DNA from: an uncultured Pseudanabaenaceae cyanobacterium
GTDB lineage: Bacteria; Cyanobacteriota; Cyanobacteriia; PCC-9006; JAAUQQ01
NCBI GenBank assembly: GCA_937949725.1
Contig: CALECT010000007.1
Span: 1-61,007, forward strand
DNA: 61,007 bases
Direction: 5' to 3'
Shown here: piece by piece, positions 8,890-18,652 of the stretch
Numbering within the stretch: the first letter of the stretch is position 1
Layout: every line of letters begins with the position of its first letter
The notes under the pieces: generated by a model
Seen by the model: the letters and a program-made list of their open reading frames with translations, nothing else
Database searches by the model: none
What the model was told of the DNA's origin: nothing
Position numbers and translations under genes: made by a program

Positions 8890-11187
8890 ATGGCTCCTCG
8901 TTCTTGGACAACGCGGCTGGTTTATAGCCTTGGCTTAGGATTAATGCTCAGCAGTGGCCCCGCGCTGCTTTCTCTCGAAACCGCTGCAGTACAGGCCCAA
9001 CAGGCTGTGCCTCGTCTGGTGCGCCAGGGCTATTCACGCCTGGGCGACAACCAGGTGGATGCCGCTGTGGATATTTTTGAGCGGGCTGTCAAGCAATATC
9101 CCAACCTGGTGGAAGCCAAGTTAGGGCTGGCGATCGCCTACCGCCGCTTGGGTCGTGACCAAGCGGCCTGGAATACCTATCAAGAGGTCCTGAGCCAAGA
9201 ACCCGACAACCGCCTTGCCCTCAAGACCGTGGGGCTGCTGGGCGGTTTCCGTCCTGAATGGCAAGCGCCTGGCATTGAAGCCCTGGACCGTTTCCTGAGC
9301 CTGGAGCCGGGCGATGTGGATGCCCGAGCTCAACGCGCGCTGCTCTACGGCTATCAGGGTCGCTTCCAAGAATCCTTGGCAGACTACGAGGTCGTTCTAC
9401 AACAAAATCCTTCCGCTGATGTTCTACTAGGCAGCGCCCAAATCTACACTTACAGTGGCGACTTTGTTCGCGGCTTGGAGCTGTTTAACCGCTACCAAAG
9501 CGGCGGCGGAACCATCAAGGACAATGCTCTCATTGCCTACGCCCGTGCCCTGCGGGGCAGTGGCAATCCTGTGCAAGCTGCCCAAATCCTAGAAGGACAG
9601 CTTGGTGGTGACCTCAATGAGCAGGGTGTGCAGATTCGCTCGGAGCTGGCCCAGGCTTACCTAGATGCAGGTCGCCCTGTAGAGGCCATGACCGTCTTAG
9701 AGCCCCTGCGCAATATCCCCTCAGCTCGCCTGCCCTTAGCTCGTGCCCTGAATGAAATTGGCCAGGACCAAGGCTTGCCAGAGCTCGTTCAGGAAGCGGC
9801 GGCTTTATACCGCAACGAGCTCCAGAACAACCCCAATCCCAATGGTTCCTTGCTGAGAGAAGCTGCGGATGTCCTCAGCGGCTCCCCTGCAGACCGACCC
9901 TTTGCTCTAGACCTCTACCGTCGTCTGGCTCAGCAGTTACCGGCTGACCGCGTCGTTGCCCTGCGCATTTTGGTCCTCGAAAGCCAGCTTGGCCAGGTGG
10001 ATTCTGCCCAGCTAGGTCAGCGCCTCGCATCCCTGGTCAGTCCGCTGCCTGCGGGCCGCGCGGAACAGCGAGCCCTCGCCCAGGCCCTCGTGCCCCTGGA
10101 GCCTCGCCCAGAACTCCTACCGGTTTACCAGCAACTGCTGAACTCCGGCGTAGATGTGCCGTTCCTCAACTTCCGCATTGCCCAACTGGCGATTGAACGG
10201 AACGACTTTGCCAGTGCTGAAGTGGCCCTGGCAGCCTATCAATCCACCGCTGCGGGGGCAAAAGACTTGGCTCCCCAGTTGCTCTACGCCGAAATTGAGC
10301 GTCGCCTAGGCCGCTTTGAAGACAGCGCCAATCGCTATATTGCCGTGCTTAATACCGGCACCAGCGATCAGGAAGTTCAGCTCGCTGCCCTCCAAGGCTT
10401 GGCAGGGATTCGCCTCAGCCAGGGTCGCCCTGATGAAGCGATCGGTCTCTATGACCGCCTCCTCGCCACCAACCCAACGGACCTGAAGCTGCTCCTAGCT
10501 CGCACCTCGATCGCCTACAACGCCGATCTCGCCACCAAAGCCGAAGCCCAATCCGTCGTTAGCCGCTGGCTCCAGCAGCGCCCCGGCCAAACCACACCAG
10601 AGCTTTACACCCTTGTGGGCTCACTCCCAGCCGAACGGGAATGGGAGGATCTTTACCAGGCCCTCGCAGCGAACGACCCAACCTATCGCCCCGTTCAAGT
10701 GCGCCTTGTGGAAACAGTTGCCCTACGAAACCGCTCCCAAGCCAGAGCCCTGGTCGATCGCCTGACCCGCCAGGCCCAAGCCTTCAGTCCCAACCGTGCT
10801 GAGCCCTTTTTGCTCGAAGCGGACCTGTCAGAAGCACTCAATGATACGTCCCGCGCCACGAAGGCCTATGAAGCGGCCCTGGTGAGGGAACCCGCTAGCA
10901 TTGAAGTGTTATCTGCTTTTGGTGGTTACCGCTTCCGCCGCCGTCAACTCCCTGAGGCTGAAAGCCTTTACACTCAAGTCTTGAGCTACCGTCCAACAGA
11001 CCTCGGAGCCCAGCAATCTCTTGCCGAGCTCGCCGCGGCCCAGGGGCGCAAGATTGATGCTCTGGTCCAGTTTGACGACCTACGACGCAGCGGAGGCAAC
11101 TCAGGCAATGCCAGCCTGCGGATGCGTCAAATTCAGGAAGACTTCTTGAAGCAACGCGGCTTCCAGCCTGCTTGGGAGCGTTTCTAA
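8890..11187 (+). CDS. Periplasmic TPR-repeat protein, BcsC-like scaffold half
   Basis: The 765-residue protein has a clear signal peptide ending near VQAQQA and then tandem tetratricopeptide repeats nearly throughout. Examples are RLGRDQAAWNTYQEVLSQEPDN, split here as RLGRDQAAWNTY and LSQEPDN, and later ALRGSGNPVQAAQILEG and EALNDTSRATKAYEAAL. BcsC proteins carry such repeats ahead of a barrel; here the protein ends after the repeats. It would bridge the inner-membrane synthase and an outer-membrane pore. Position between the barrel gene and the GH8/BcsB/BcsA genes supports this role. GTG at 8857 is an alternative start, but ATG 8890 gives the better signal peptide. Confidence 0.8.
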   Translation: MAPRSWTTRLVYSLGLGLMLSSGPALLSLETAAVQAQQAVPRLVRQGYSRLGDNQVDAAVDIFERAVKQYPNLVEAKLGLAIAYRRLGRDQAAWNTYQEVLSQEPDNRLALKTVGLLGGFRPEWQAPGIEALDRFLSLEPGDVDARAQRALLYGYQGRFQESLADYEVVLQQNPSADVLLGSAQIYTYSGDFVRGLELFNRYQSGGGTIKDNALIAYARALRGSGNPVQAAQILEGQLGGDLNEQGVQIRSELAQAYLDAGRPVEAMTVLEPLRNIPSARLPLARALNEIGQDQGLPELVQEAAALYRNELQNNPNPNGSLLREAADVLSGSPADRPFALDLYRRLAQQLPADRVVALRILVLESQLGQVDSAQLGQRLASLVSPLPAGRAEQRALAQALVPLEPRPELLPVYQQLLNSGVDVPFLNFRIAQLAIERNDFASAEVALAAYQSTAAGAKDLAPQLLYAEIERRLGRFEDSANRYIAVLNTGTSDQEVQLAALQGLAGIRLSQGRPDEAIGLYDRLLATNPTDLKLLLARTSIAYNADLATKAEAQSVVSRWLQQRPGQTTPELYTLVGSLPAEREWEDLYQALAANDPTYRPVQVRLVETVALRNRSQARALVDRLTRQAQAFSPNRAEPFLLEADLSEALNDTSRATKAYEAALVREPASIEVLSAFGGYRFRRRQLPEAESLYTQVLSYRPTDLGAQQSLAELAAAQGRKIDALVQFDDLRRSGGNSGNASLRMRQIQEDFLKQRGFQPAWERF

Positions 11188-11220
11188 AACAATCCGCCTG
11201 CTCCAAGATTTTTCATTCCA

Positions 11221-11248
11221 GAAGGGACATGGCTAGCCATGTCCCTTC
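11221..11248 (+). terminator. Palindrome after TPR gene
   Basis: A perfect 28-bp palindrome with GAAGGGACAT as one outer arm, centred on GCTAGC, 33 bp after the stop. It has no strong T-run, so it may end or pause transcription or stabilise the 3' end. The rest of the 315-bp gap to the GH8 gene holds nothing recognised. Confidence 0.55.
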
Positions 11249-11502
11249 GTCGATCAAGGGTCTGATCCAGACCTCGCTTGTGCCAGCTATTTCGGAACCG
11301 TTGCTCAACCATTACGTCCCAATACAATAGATATCTAGACGAAGACTGAGCCAATGTCTGATTTCGTTCTCAGACTAAGAATTCTGCCCTAGAAACAATC
11401 CTGTAACCCAGGATGTCATTGCCTTTCTAGGCAGTCTTACAAGAAGTCAGGCTAGGATAAAAGCGATCGCAATCAATCTCTCCAGGGGAGTTTCACTCAC
11501 CG

Positions 11503-12849
11503 ATGTTTGAATCGGCTCAATTCACCATGCACAGTGCCAAAGCAAATCTCTGGACAAGTCTCTGGAAAACAAGCTTAGGTAAACTGCTTTCACTCCCCTC
11601 ACTTCTATTCTTGCTCCTGAGCCCAGCCTTGATCAGCTGCGAGCTAGTCACCGTTACTCCTACTCCCCCGGAAGAGCCCAGCGAGCCAGCCCCTCCTAGC
11701 CCAACTCCCATAGCCCTAGACCCTGCCCCTGCCAAGCAGCAGCTTGACCCCAGCCTCCCCACTGAGCCCAGCCCAGAGCTGCTCGCTGAAAGCTGGAACG
11801 CCTATCGCCAACGCTTCATCCAAGAAGACGGTCGTGTGATCGACTGGGAAGCCGAAAGCCGCTCTACCTCAGAAAGCCAAGCCTATGCCATGCTCCGGGC
11901 CGTGCTCGCTGACGACCCCGAGACCTTTGCTCGCACCCTCCAGTGGGCAGAAGCCAACCTGGCCCGCCCCACCAGTAGTCAACCCAATGCTCCTCTCAGC
12001 GACCAGCTCTGGTCCTGGAACTGGGGTAAACGGGGCGATCGTTGGGTTGTTCTCGACCCCAACTTCGCCACCGATGGCGATATCGATGCTGCGACCGCAC
12101 TCATTCTGGCCGCCCGCAGCTGGAATAAGCCGGAGTATCTGGCCCTCGCAAAACTCAAGATCAAAGATGTTTGGGAGCTTTCAACAGCTGAGCTAGGCGA
12201 CCAGCGCTATCTACTCCCTGGTCCCCAAGAAGCCTTTGTCAAAGCGGGTGGCGATCGCCTCCAGCTCAACCCCTCCTACTTTGCCCCCTACGCCTTTCGC
12301 CTCTTTGCCACGGTGGATCCTGAGCGCGACTGGCTCAGCCTGGTCGAAAGCAGTTACCAAGTCCTCGAAGGCTCGTCAGAACTGTCAGTCCAGGGATTGC
12401 CCAGCGACTGGATTGAAATAACCCAATCAGGTAACTTCCAAACCATCACTCCCCCCAGTCAGCTGATTAGCCGTTACAGCTTTGATGCTTACCGAGTCTG
12501 GTGGCGAATCTCCTTAGATGCGAGTTTGTTCAATGCGCCTGAAGCCCGCCGATACCTCACCAAGCACTTAGATAGTTTCCGCAAGGACTGGCAGCAAGAA
12601 CAGCGCATCCTCGCTCAGTACGGCTTAGACGGCGCTCCCCTAGCTAACTATGAAGCGACCTCTCAATACGGGATGCTTTACCCAGCCTTTACGCTGACAG
12701 ACCCCGAGATCGCAGCTGAGATGTTTCAATTCAAGCTTCTTCCTCGGTACCGAAATGGTCTTTGGGATGATGATTCAGCCTATTACAGCCAAAACCTTGC
12801 TTGGCTGGGGTTGTTTCCCTGGGGGACGGTCTCCGCAGCAGTACGGTAG
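11503..12849 (+). CDS. Glycoside hydrolase family 8 lipoprotein (BcsZ-like endoglucanase)
   Basis: BcsZ enzymes cut beta-1,4-glucan and tune cellulose export. This 448-residue protein has an N-terminal hydrophobic stretch with lipobox LISC (Cys46), then a Pro-rich tether, then a GH8 domain. The probable general acid is Glu124 in SESQAYAML; the WSWNWG segment follows, and the GH8 signature ATDGDID is at 189-195. The C-terminal part includes YSFDAYRVWWRISLD, typical of the alpha6/alpha6 barrel. A lipid anchor is unusual next to soluble periplasmic BcsZ. Its place between the TPR and BcsB genes makes cellulose the likely substrate. An in-frame ATG at 11527 is an alternative start. Confidence 0.88.
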   Translation: MFESAQFTMHSAKANLWTSLWKTSLGKLLSLPSLLFLLLSPALISCELVTVTPTPPEEPSEPAPPSPTPIALDPAPAKQQLDPSLPTEPSPELLAESWNAYRQRFIQEDGRVIDWEAESRSTSESQAYAMLRAVLADDPETFARTLQWAEANLARPTSSQPNAPLSDQLWSWNWGKRGDRWVVLDPNFATDGDIDAATALILAARSWNKPEYLALAKLKIKDVWELSTAELGDQRYLLPGPQEAFVKAGGDRLQLNPSYFAPYAFRLFATVDPERDWLSLVESSYQVLEGSSELSVQGLPSDWIEITQSGNFQTITPPSQLISRYSFDAYRVWWRISLDASLFNAPEARRYLTKHLDSFRKDWQQEQRILAQYGLDGAPLANYEATSQYGMLYPAFTLTDPEIAAEMFQFKLLPRYRNGLWDDDSAYYSQNLAWLGLFPWGTVSAAVR

Positions 12850-13099
12850 AGAGAACGAACGTTAAAAATGTATTATTTATTGAAGAGATTGCTAAGTATT
12901 TACGCCTAAGTAATTTTGAAAGTGACCTGAAGCAGTAGTTTTCACCCTGTAAGGGTTTATGGTTTTGGCTGCACCGTCGTTTATTTTTAATAAACTTCCG
13001 GCAATATGTGGCTTGTTTGCTTTATATAGGCCATCTTCTGGGAAGTCTAGGAGGGGGCCTGCCTTCGGTGATATATAGATTTTTGGGATTACTTGTATT

Positions 13100-15745
13100 A
13101 TGAAACGCCTGCCTCGCCGACTGTCAGGGGAAACCCAGACATCGCGCTCTATACTGCCTCGGCGGCTCAGTCCAATCCTTTGCAAGTTGTTGGCTCTAGG
13201 CGGCAGCGGCCTTTGTGTCGCTATGGTCCTGCCATTGGTCCAGTCTTTCCACAGTGCTGCCCAAGCCCAGGGAAATATCGTTCAGGATGAGAACCAACTC
13301 ATTCAAGAATATGAGCTTCCCACTGCTCCTCCAGCACCGGTTTACCGACCCGCCCCGGCTCCCGCCTATAGCCCCCCGCCTCCCGCTCCCGCTCCTGCAC
13401 CGGTCTATAGAGCCCCCGAGCCTGTCTATGAAGCACCCGCAGCTTATCAGCCCCGTGAGCTGGCTCCCTCAGCCTACGAACCTCGGGAGTTAGAGCGCCA
13501 AGTTGCACCCGTCAGTGCGGACTCAGCAGATTCTGATTCTGCTGAGGTAGACATCATTGCGGAAGGCAATGTTTCCGACCAGAGCGATTCAACGAAGGCG
13601 GCAGCCTCGGCAAATGGTCCTCTCAGTCGCTATATCCTCGAATTTAACCGTAGCCCTATTGTCGGCAATCGCCTTCAGATGCGAGGCGTTTATTCCGAGC
13701 GTCGTCTGGGCTTTACCCGCCCTCGGGGCTGGGACGTCAAGACCGTCAAGGCCCTGATTCGCTACCAGCATTCGCCGGATCTCTTACCCGAACGCTCCAA
13801 TCTGATTGTTCGAGTCAATGGCACTAGCGTTGGTAGCGTTCCGCTAACCGAAACGAACGGTGAAATCGGCGAGTTTCTGGTTGATATTCCTGCCGACTTG
13901 ATTCAGGACTACACCGAGATCACCCTCGTAGCCCAGCAGAATAACGATAAGGCCTGTTCTGATCCAGCAGACCCCATGCTCTGGACAGAGGTTATGCCAG
14001 ACTCCAAGGTCATCTTGGATTACGAGCCCCAGTCGATCGCTCTGGACTTCGCTAATTTCCCCTATCCCTTCTTCGATGCCCTCGCCTTGGATGCGAACCG
14101 TATCACCTACGTGATGCCCGAAGAAGCCGATCAAACCTGGATGACCGCTGCTGCTCGCTTCCAAGCCAGCATGGGTCGCCAAGCGGACTATCGTCCCTTG
14201 ACCACCAATATGGTTGAGGACTTTGACAGCCTCGCCTGGAACGATCGCCTCGTCATCATTGGTACTCCCAAGAACCAGCCGCTGCTTAAAGAACTAGCCC
14301 TGCCCATCAACCAGGCCAATGGCAAGCTGGTCGATAGCAAGACCAAGCAGCCCTATCCAGACGACGTTGGCCTGTTGATGTTGGCCAGTGTTCCCGACAG
14401 CGGTAACCCAGTGTTGGTCATTAGTGGTAACGGTCCCAAGGCGATCGAACGGGGCATCCAAACTCTGCAAAGCCAAGATGGTTCAGCCCTGACCAATGGC
14501 TCCATCACCCTTGTCACCAGTACCAGCCAACCCAAATCCCCCGAGCCCCGCGACTGGCCCGGTCACTTGCCCACTGAAGACAAGTTCAACCTTTCTGCCC
14601 TCAAGCAAGTCGGTGGCAAGCCTTTCAAGGACATTACGGTTAGAGCCTCCAGTGCTCCCCCGATCGATATTGACTTCCGTGCTCTAGGTGATGACCACTT
14701 CCTCCGCGGCAACGCGATGAAGTTGGTTTATAGCTACGCTCCCGGTCTAAACCCTCGCAACTCCACCGTGGAAGTGGCGATCGATGACGTCACCATCGCG
14801 GGGCAACGCCTCAGCGGTCGCGGCGGTACAAACGAGACCTTCAACGTCAATCTGCCTGAGAATCTGATCAAGCCTGATTCCAAGCTGCGGATTGCTTTCC
14901 AGCTCAATCCTAAAGACGGCGAGAACTGTGGCATTGCCAATGACGGCAATCTCTGGGCCACAATCCACAGCGACACGAGCTTCAACCTCAGCCGCGAAAC
15001 CTCCGTTGACCTGCCCAACCTTAAACTGGCCCAAGTGGGTTTCCCCTTTGCGGCTCCCCAGGATCTCTCAAACACTAGTTTTGTCACGGCTGAGAAACCT
15101 AGCCCAGCAGCAATCATGACCCTGCTGGAGGCGAGTGAACGCCTGGGACGTCTGAGCCAGTCCAAAGCGGTTCAAATCAACGCTTACCCTGAAGGCGAAC
15201 TTCCCACTGACGAACGCAGCAATGACAACCTCATTCTGGTAGGGAGTCGTGATGAGCTTCCCCTCGCGAGTGAGTTGAGTGCCAAGACGAAACGAGGCAA
15301 TAGCCTCACCCTGACGGGCAATAGCCTCACGGGTAAAGATGGCACCGTTGTCCAAACCCTTGATGGTAAGGGCATCATTCAGCAAATCGTCTCCCCCTGG
15401 AATAAGGAGCGCGTGATTCTGGCGCTGACGGGCCAGTCCGATTCAGATCTCAGCATCGTGCAGCAGGTCTTGGAATACGACACTTGGTTCCTACAGCTTG
15501 AAGGCGACACGGTCCTAGTGAGCCGCAATGACGAAACGGCTTCTCCCTTTGACCCTAATGCCTACGAGTTCAAGACCCTTCAGGTCAACAACACCAGGCG
15601 ACTCGAAAATGTCGGGCCTCTAAGCAAGGCATCTCGTTTCCTCCAGGAGCGCTGGCTGCTGTTGCCCGTTGCTGTACTGGGCCTCTGCTTGATGATGTAT
15701 GGCATTTCCCAGATTTACCTCAAGCGAGTGGGAGACACGAAGTAA
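13100..15745 (+). CDS. bcsB: Cellulose synthase regulatory subunit BcsB
   Basis: BcsB is the periplasmic, membrane-anchored partner required for BcsA activity and glucan transit. The 881-residue protein has a basic N-terminus with a signal segment, a Pro-rich stretch (PAPAPAYSPPPPAPAP), then two repeats of carbohydrate-binding-like and flavodoxin-like folds. Recognisable segments are LRFEF-like SRYILEFNRSPIVG, LSALKQVGGKPF and LGDDHFLRGNAMKLVY. A single C-terminal membrane helix lies at about residues 850-873 (LLLPVAVLGLCLMMYGI). Its stop codon directly abuts the BcsA ATG, so the two are translationally coupled. A 250-bp leader precedes it. Many cyanobacterial cellulose loci described lack a recognisable BcsB, so its presence is informative. 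Confidence 0.9.
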   Translation: MKRLPRRLSGETQTSRSILPRRLSPILCKLLALGGSGLCVAMVLPLVQSFHSAAQAQGNIVQDENQLIQEYELPTAPPAPVYRPAPAPAYSPPPPAPAPAPVYRAPEPVYEAPAAYQPRELAPSAYEPRELERQVAPVSADSADSDSAEVDIIAEGNVSDQSDSTKAAASANGPLSRYILEFNRSPIVGNRLQMRGVYSERRLGFTRPRGWDVKTVKALIRYQHSPDLLPERSNLIVRVNGTSVGSVPLTETNGEIGEFLVDIPADLIQDYTEITLVAQQNNDKACSDPADPMLWTEVMPDSKVILDYEPQSIALDFANFPYPFFDALALDANRITYVMPEEADQTWMTAAARFQASMGRQADYRPLTTNMVEDFDSLAWNDRLVIIGTPKNQPLLKELALPINQANGKLVDSKTKQPYPDDVGLLMLASVPDSGNPVLVISGNGPKAIERGIQTLQSQDGSALTNGSITLVTSTSQPKSPEPRDWPGHLPTEDKFNLSALKQVGGKPFKDITVRASSAPPIDIDFRALGDDHFLRGNAMKLVYSYAPGLNPRNSTVEVAIDDVTIAGQRLSGRGGTNETFNVNLPENLIKPDSKLRIAFQLNPKDGENCGIANDGNLWATIHSDTSFNLSRETSVDLPNLKLAQVGFPFAAPQDLSNTSFVTAEKPSPAAIMTLLEASERLGRLSQSKAVQINAYPEGELPTDERSNDNLILVGSRDELPLASELSAKTKRGNSLTLTGNSLTGKDGTVVQTLDGKGIIQQIVSPWNKERVILALTGQSDSDLSIVQQVLEYDTWFLQLEGDTVLVSRNDETASPFDPNAYEFKTLQVNNTRRLENVGPLSKASRFLQERWLLLPVAVLGLCLMMYGISQIYLKRVGDTK

Positions 15746-18331
15746 ATGACTCAATCTAATTCCAACTCAAATCTGAGCCAGGTCGAAACCGACCTAGAAG
15801 AACAGCCCTCTAAGAATCAGGGAGGCCTAACGGGCCTCTTGGTAAACGGCGTTCCTAACTTGATGGATCGTTTCTTTGGTTGGCTCCCTACGCGATTAAT
15901 CTGGACTTTGCTGGGTCTAATGTTGGTCGTTGCAGTCCCTTTGGTGATTACGCCTTTGGCGATTTGGCAGCAAGGTGCGATCGCCTTCACTCTTATCCTC
16001 CTGGGCTGGGGCCTAGTCCAGCTTGAACAACGACGCGACGAATCAAAAACCAGCGAATATCTGCACTTGTTGCTGATTTGGGTTAGCGCCCTAACGACCC
16101 TGCGCTATCTCTACTACCGCACCTCTTACACCCTCAACTTTGATACCTGGCTGGATGGCAGCTTCAGCGTTCTGCTCTATGTCGCTGAGCTGTATGCGAT
16201 TCTGACGCTGTTCCTGTCTTATTTTCAGACTCTCAAGCTGCGCGATCGCAAGCCTGTGGAACTGGATAACTTCCCCCAGGAGCAATGGTTTAGCGTTGAT
16301 ATCTACATTCCGACCTATAACGAGGATGTGGAGATCGTCCGCAAGACCGCTTTAGGAGCCCTCGCGATCGACTACCCCGAGGAAAAGAAGAAGGTCTACA
16401 TCCTTGATGACGGTCGTGCTGAGAAGTACAAAGATCGTCGCGAAGAGCTGCGTCGCATGTGCGCCGAGCTGGGCTGCGAAATGCTCACCCGCGACAACAA
16501 CGATCATGCCAAGGCGGGCAATATAAACACCGCCATGTTCAAGACCCAGGGTGACTTGGTCATGATCCTGGACTGCGACCACATTCCCTCGCGCCAGTTT
16601 CTCAAACACACCGTGGGCTTCTTCTTTAATCCCAAGGTGGCTCTCGTTCAAACACCCCACTGGTTCTACAACCCCGATCCCTTTGAGCGCAATCTGCTCA
16701 CAGGCGGCAAGATTCCTGTTGGTAATGAACTGTTTTATAAGGTCTTGCAGAAAGGCAACGACTTCTGGAATGCAGCTTTCTTCTGCGGCTCAGCTGCGGT
16801 GATTCGCAAGGACTACGTCCAGGAAATTGGCGGCATTGCGGTGGAAACTGTGACCGAGGACTGCCATACGTCCTTCCGTCTCCATGCCTTGGGCTATGAA
16901 ACGGTCTACTACGACAAGATCATGGTGGCCGGTTTGGCACCGGAGATGTTCTCTTCTTACGTGGGTCAGCAAGTGCGCTGGGCAAGGGGCATGGCTCAGA
17001 TTCTCCGTATCGAGAATCCCCTGCTCAACCCCAAGCTGAAGCTGTCATTGCCCCAACGGCTTTGTTATTTCAGTGCCACATCTCACTTCTTTTACGGCTT
17101 TCCGCGCTTGATGTACGCGATCGCCCCCACCCTCTTCCTCCTGTTTGGCATCAACCCCATTAAGGGTTTGGGTCTAGAAACCTTGGCCTACGCCTTGCCC
17201 CACATCGTCCTTTCCACCTACGCCAACTTCATCCCCTATAAAAACGTACGCTTCTCGTTCTGGAACGAGATCTACGAATTTGCCATGTCTTTCCAGGCAG
17301 GCATGGTGACCTTGTTGGCACTGATTAACCCCAAGTTGGGCAGTTTCAACGTTACCGATAAAGGCTCCTCGATCACGAAGCGGACCTTTGACTGGGAATC
17401 CTCCCGGCCGCTTCTGCTCGTAACGATCCTGGTCACCCTGTCCCTGATTTCGGTCCCCATCTGGCTGATGCAGCGACCCGAGGATACAGAAGCAGTCTTG
17501 ATCAATGCCTTTTGGGGCATCTTCAACCTGATTCTTCTGGTTTCTGCCCTATTGGTGGCTTACGAGCAGCCTCAGTTGCGTGTCTCCCACCGCTTGGACC
17601 GTAAGCTACCGGTGACCCTCTATAGCCCCGAAATGGTGCTGGAAGGAACCACTATCGATATCAGCGAAACGGGTTGCCAGATGACTCTCGATAGTTGGCC
17701 CAATTTGCCCGATGAAGTTGAGCTAGAGATTAAGGGTGACTTCGGTGCGAGGGCTTTTGTCAACGGACGTATCGTCCGCGCTCTGCCCACAACAGAGAAC
17801 CAGATTAGCCTGGCGATCGACTTCATCGACCTTACCCAGTCCCAGAAAGACGCCCTGAGCATCGTCATCTACTCCGACGTTGGTGAATGGTATTCCCAAA
17901 ACCGCGAAGGTTCTGATGATCCTCTAAGCTCCTTCCGCTTCATTGCCACTAGCCTCAAGCGCTCCTTCCGGGAGACCCGCCCGGCTGTGGGCCAGCGCAT
18001 GCGCATGCAGATTCAAGCGGCGGTTCAGCTCTATTGGGAAGGCAGCTTCTACAGTGGTGCTGCCCTGGAGATTGACAGCAAAGGCTTGAAAGTCGAGCTG
18101 CCCCATTCTCCCCGTGAGTTACAGCAGATGGGTGAATCGGCGGCGCTGGTGGGCCTATTACTGACCCCCAATGGTAGCGATGCCCTCCCTAGCCGCCTCC
18201 TGGGCCAAGTCGTTCAGGTTGATCAGCTCAGCGATGAGCAGGGAACCCGAACCGTGATTGAATTGCTGTTCCCTGAGCAGGTCATGGACCGTCAGCGACC
18301 TAAGATTCGCAATCTCATGCGGACGCTTTAA
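15746..18331 (+). CDS. bcsA: Cellulose synthase catalytic subunit (GT2) with PilZ domain
   Basis: Inner-membrane GT2 enzyme polymerising UDP-glucose into beta-1,4-glucan. The 861-residue protein has multiple membrane helices flanking a glycosyltransferase domain. Catalytic residues are all present: DDG at 221-223, DCD at 276-278, TED at 370-372 and QQVRW at 408-412. The C-terminal PilZ domain keeps both cyclic-di-GMP motifs, RVSHR (612-616) and DISETG (638-643), so allosteric activation by c-di-GMP is predicted. Length matches BcsA (~850). It follows bcsB with no gap and is closed by a strong terminator. Another beta-glucan product cannot be excluded, but BcsB and GH8 neighbours favour cellulose. 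Confidence 0.96.
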   Translation: MTQSNSNSNLSQVETDLEEQPSKNQGGLTGLLVNGVPNLMDRFFGWLPTRLIWTLLGLMLVVAVPLVITPLAIWQQGAIAFTLILLGWGLVQLEQRRDESKTSEYLHLLLIWVSALTTLRYLYYRTSYTLNFDTWLDGSFSVLLYVAELYAILTLFLSYFQTLKLRDRKPVELDNFPQEQWFSVDIYIPTYNEDVEIVRKTALGALAIDYPEEKKKVYILDDGRAEKYKDRREELRRMCAELGCEMLTRDNNDHAKAGNINTAMFKTQGDLVMILDCDHIPSRQFLKHTVGFFFNPKVALVQTPHWFYNPDPFERNLLTGGKIPVGNELFYKVLQKGNDFWNAAFFCGSAAVIRKDYVQEIGGIAVETVTEDCHTSFRLHALGYETVYYDKIMVAGLAPEMFSSYVGQQVRWARGMAQILRIENPLLNPKLKLSLPQRLCYFSATSHFFYGFPRLMYAIAPTLFLLFGINPIKGLGLETLAYALPHIVLSTYANFIPYKNVRFSFWNEIYEFAMSFQAGMVTLLALINPKLGSFNVTDKGSSITKRTFDWESSRPLLLVTILVTLSLISVPIWLMQRPEDTEAVLINAFWGIFNLILLVSALLVAYEQPQLRVSHRLDRKLPVTLYSPEMVLEGTTIDISETGCQMTLDSWPNLPDEVELEIKGDFGARAFVNGRIVRALPTTENQISLAIDFIDLTQSQKDALSIVIYSDVGEWYSQNREGSDDPLSSFRFIATSLKRSFRETRPAVGQRMRMQIQAAVQLYWEGSFYSGAALEIDSKGLKVELPHSPRELQQMGESAALVGLLLTPNGSDALPSRLLGQVVQVDQLSDEQGTRTVIELLFPEQVMDRQRPKIRNLMRTL

Positions 18332-18360
18332 ACAGCTCCTCTCTCGCAATAGAACGCGTG

Positions 18361-18397
18361 AAAAGCCCAGGTGGATTTAATCCACCTGGGCTTTTTA
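18361..18397 (+). terminator. Terminator of the cellulose cluster
   Basis: 15-bp perfect stem AAAAGCCCAGGTGGA against TCCACCTGGGCTTTT with a 5-nt loop and a TTTTTATT tail, 30 bp after the bcsA stop. Confidence 0.9.
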
Positions 18398-18416
18398 TTG
18401 GGCGAAATACGAGGTC

Positions 18417-18524
18417 ATACCAAATCCTTTTAGCCAAACCCCGAAACAGGCAATTCTATAGGCCATAAATGACAGGGGTTTTAGGTGTCGGAGGAATCGG
18501 GGTCTATATTTCAGGATTTGGTAT
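18417..18524. repeat. MITE-like element, copy 2
   Basis: 108 bp bounded by ATACCAAATCC (18417-18427) and GGATTTGGTAT (18514-18524), the same ends as 19-125. GGAATCGGGG near 18494-18503 is the reverse complement of the CCCCGATTCC block of copy 1, so the copies lie in opposite orientation. No coding capacity. The remaining bases to 18652 hold nothing recognised. Confidence 0.7.
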
Positions 18525-18652
18525 CATCTCTACCTCAATTTGCCTGGACACATTACTTAGGACCCACCGGGTCCATCAAACCTAGATACGGCAGGCGGTG
18601 ATGTGGATAGCAAACGTCCTAACAAGTGAGACTGTGGCCATAACCGCCACCC

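Noticed and set aside
12850..13099. Possible c-di-GMP riboswitch in the leader before bcsB
   Set aside because: Small stems are visible, but I could not fit the conserved GEMM core, so I do not claim one.
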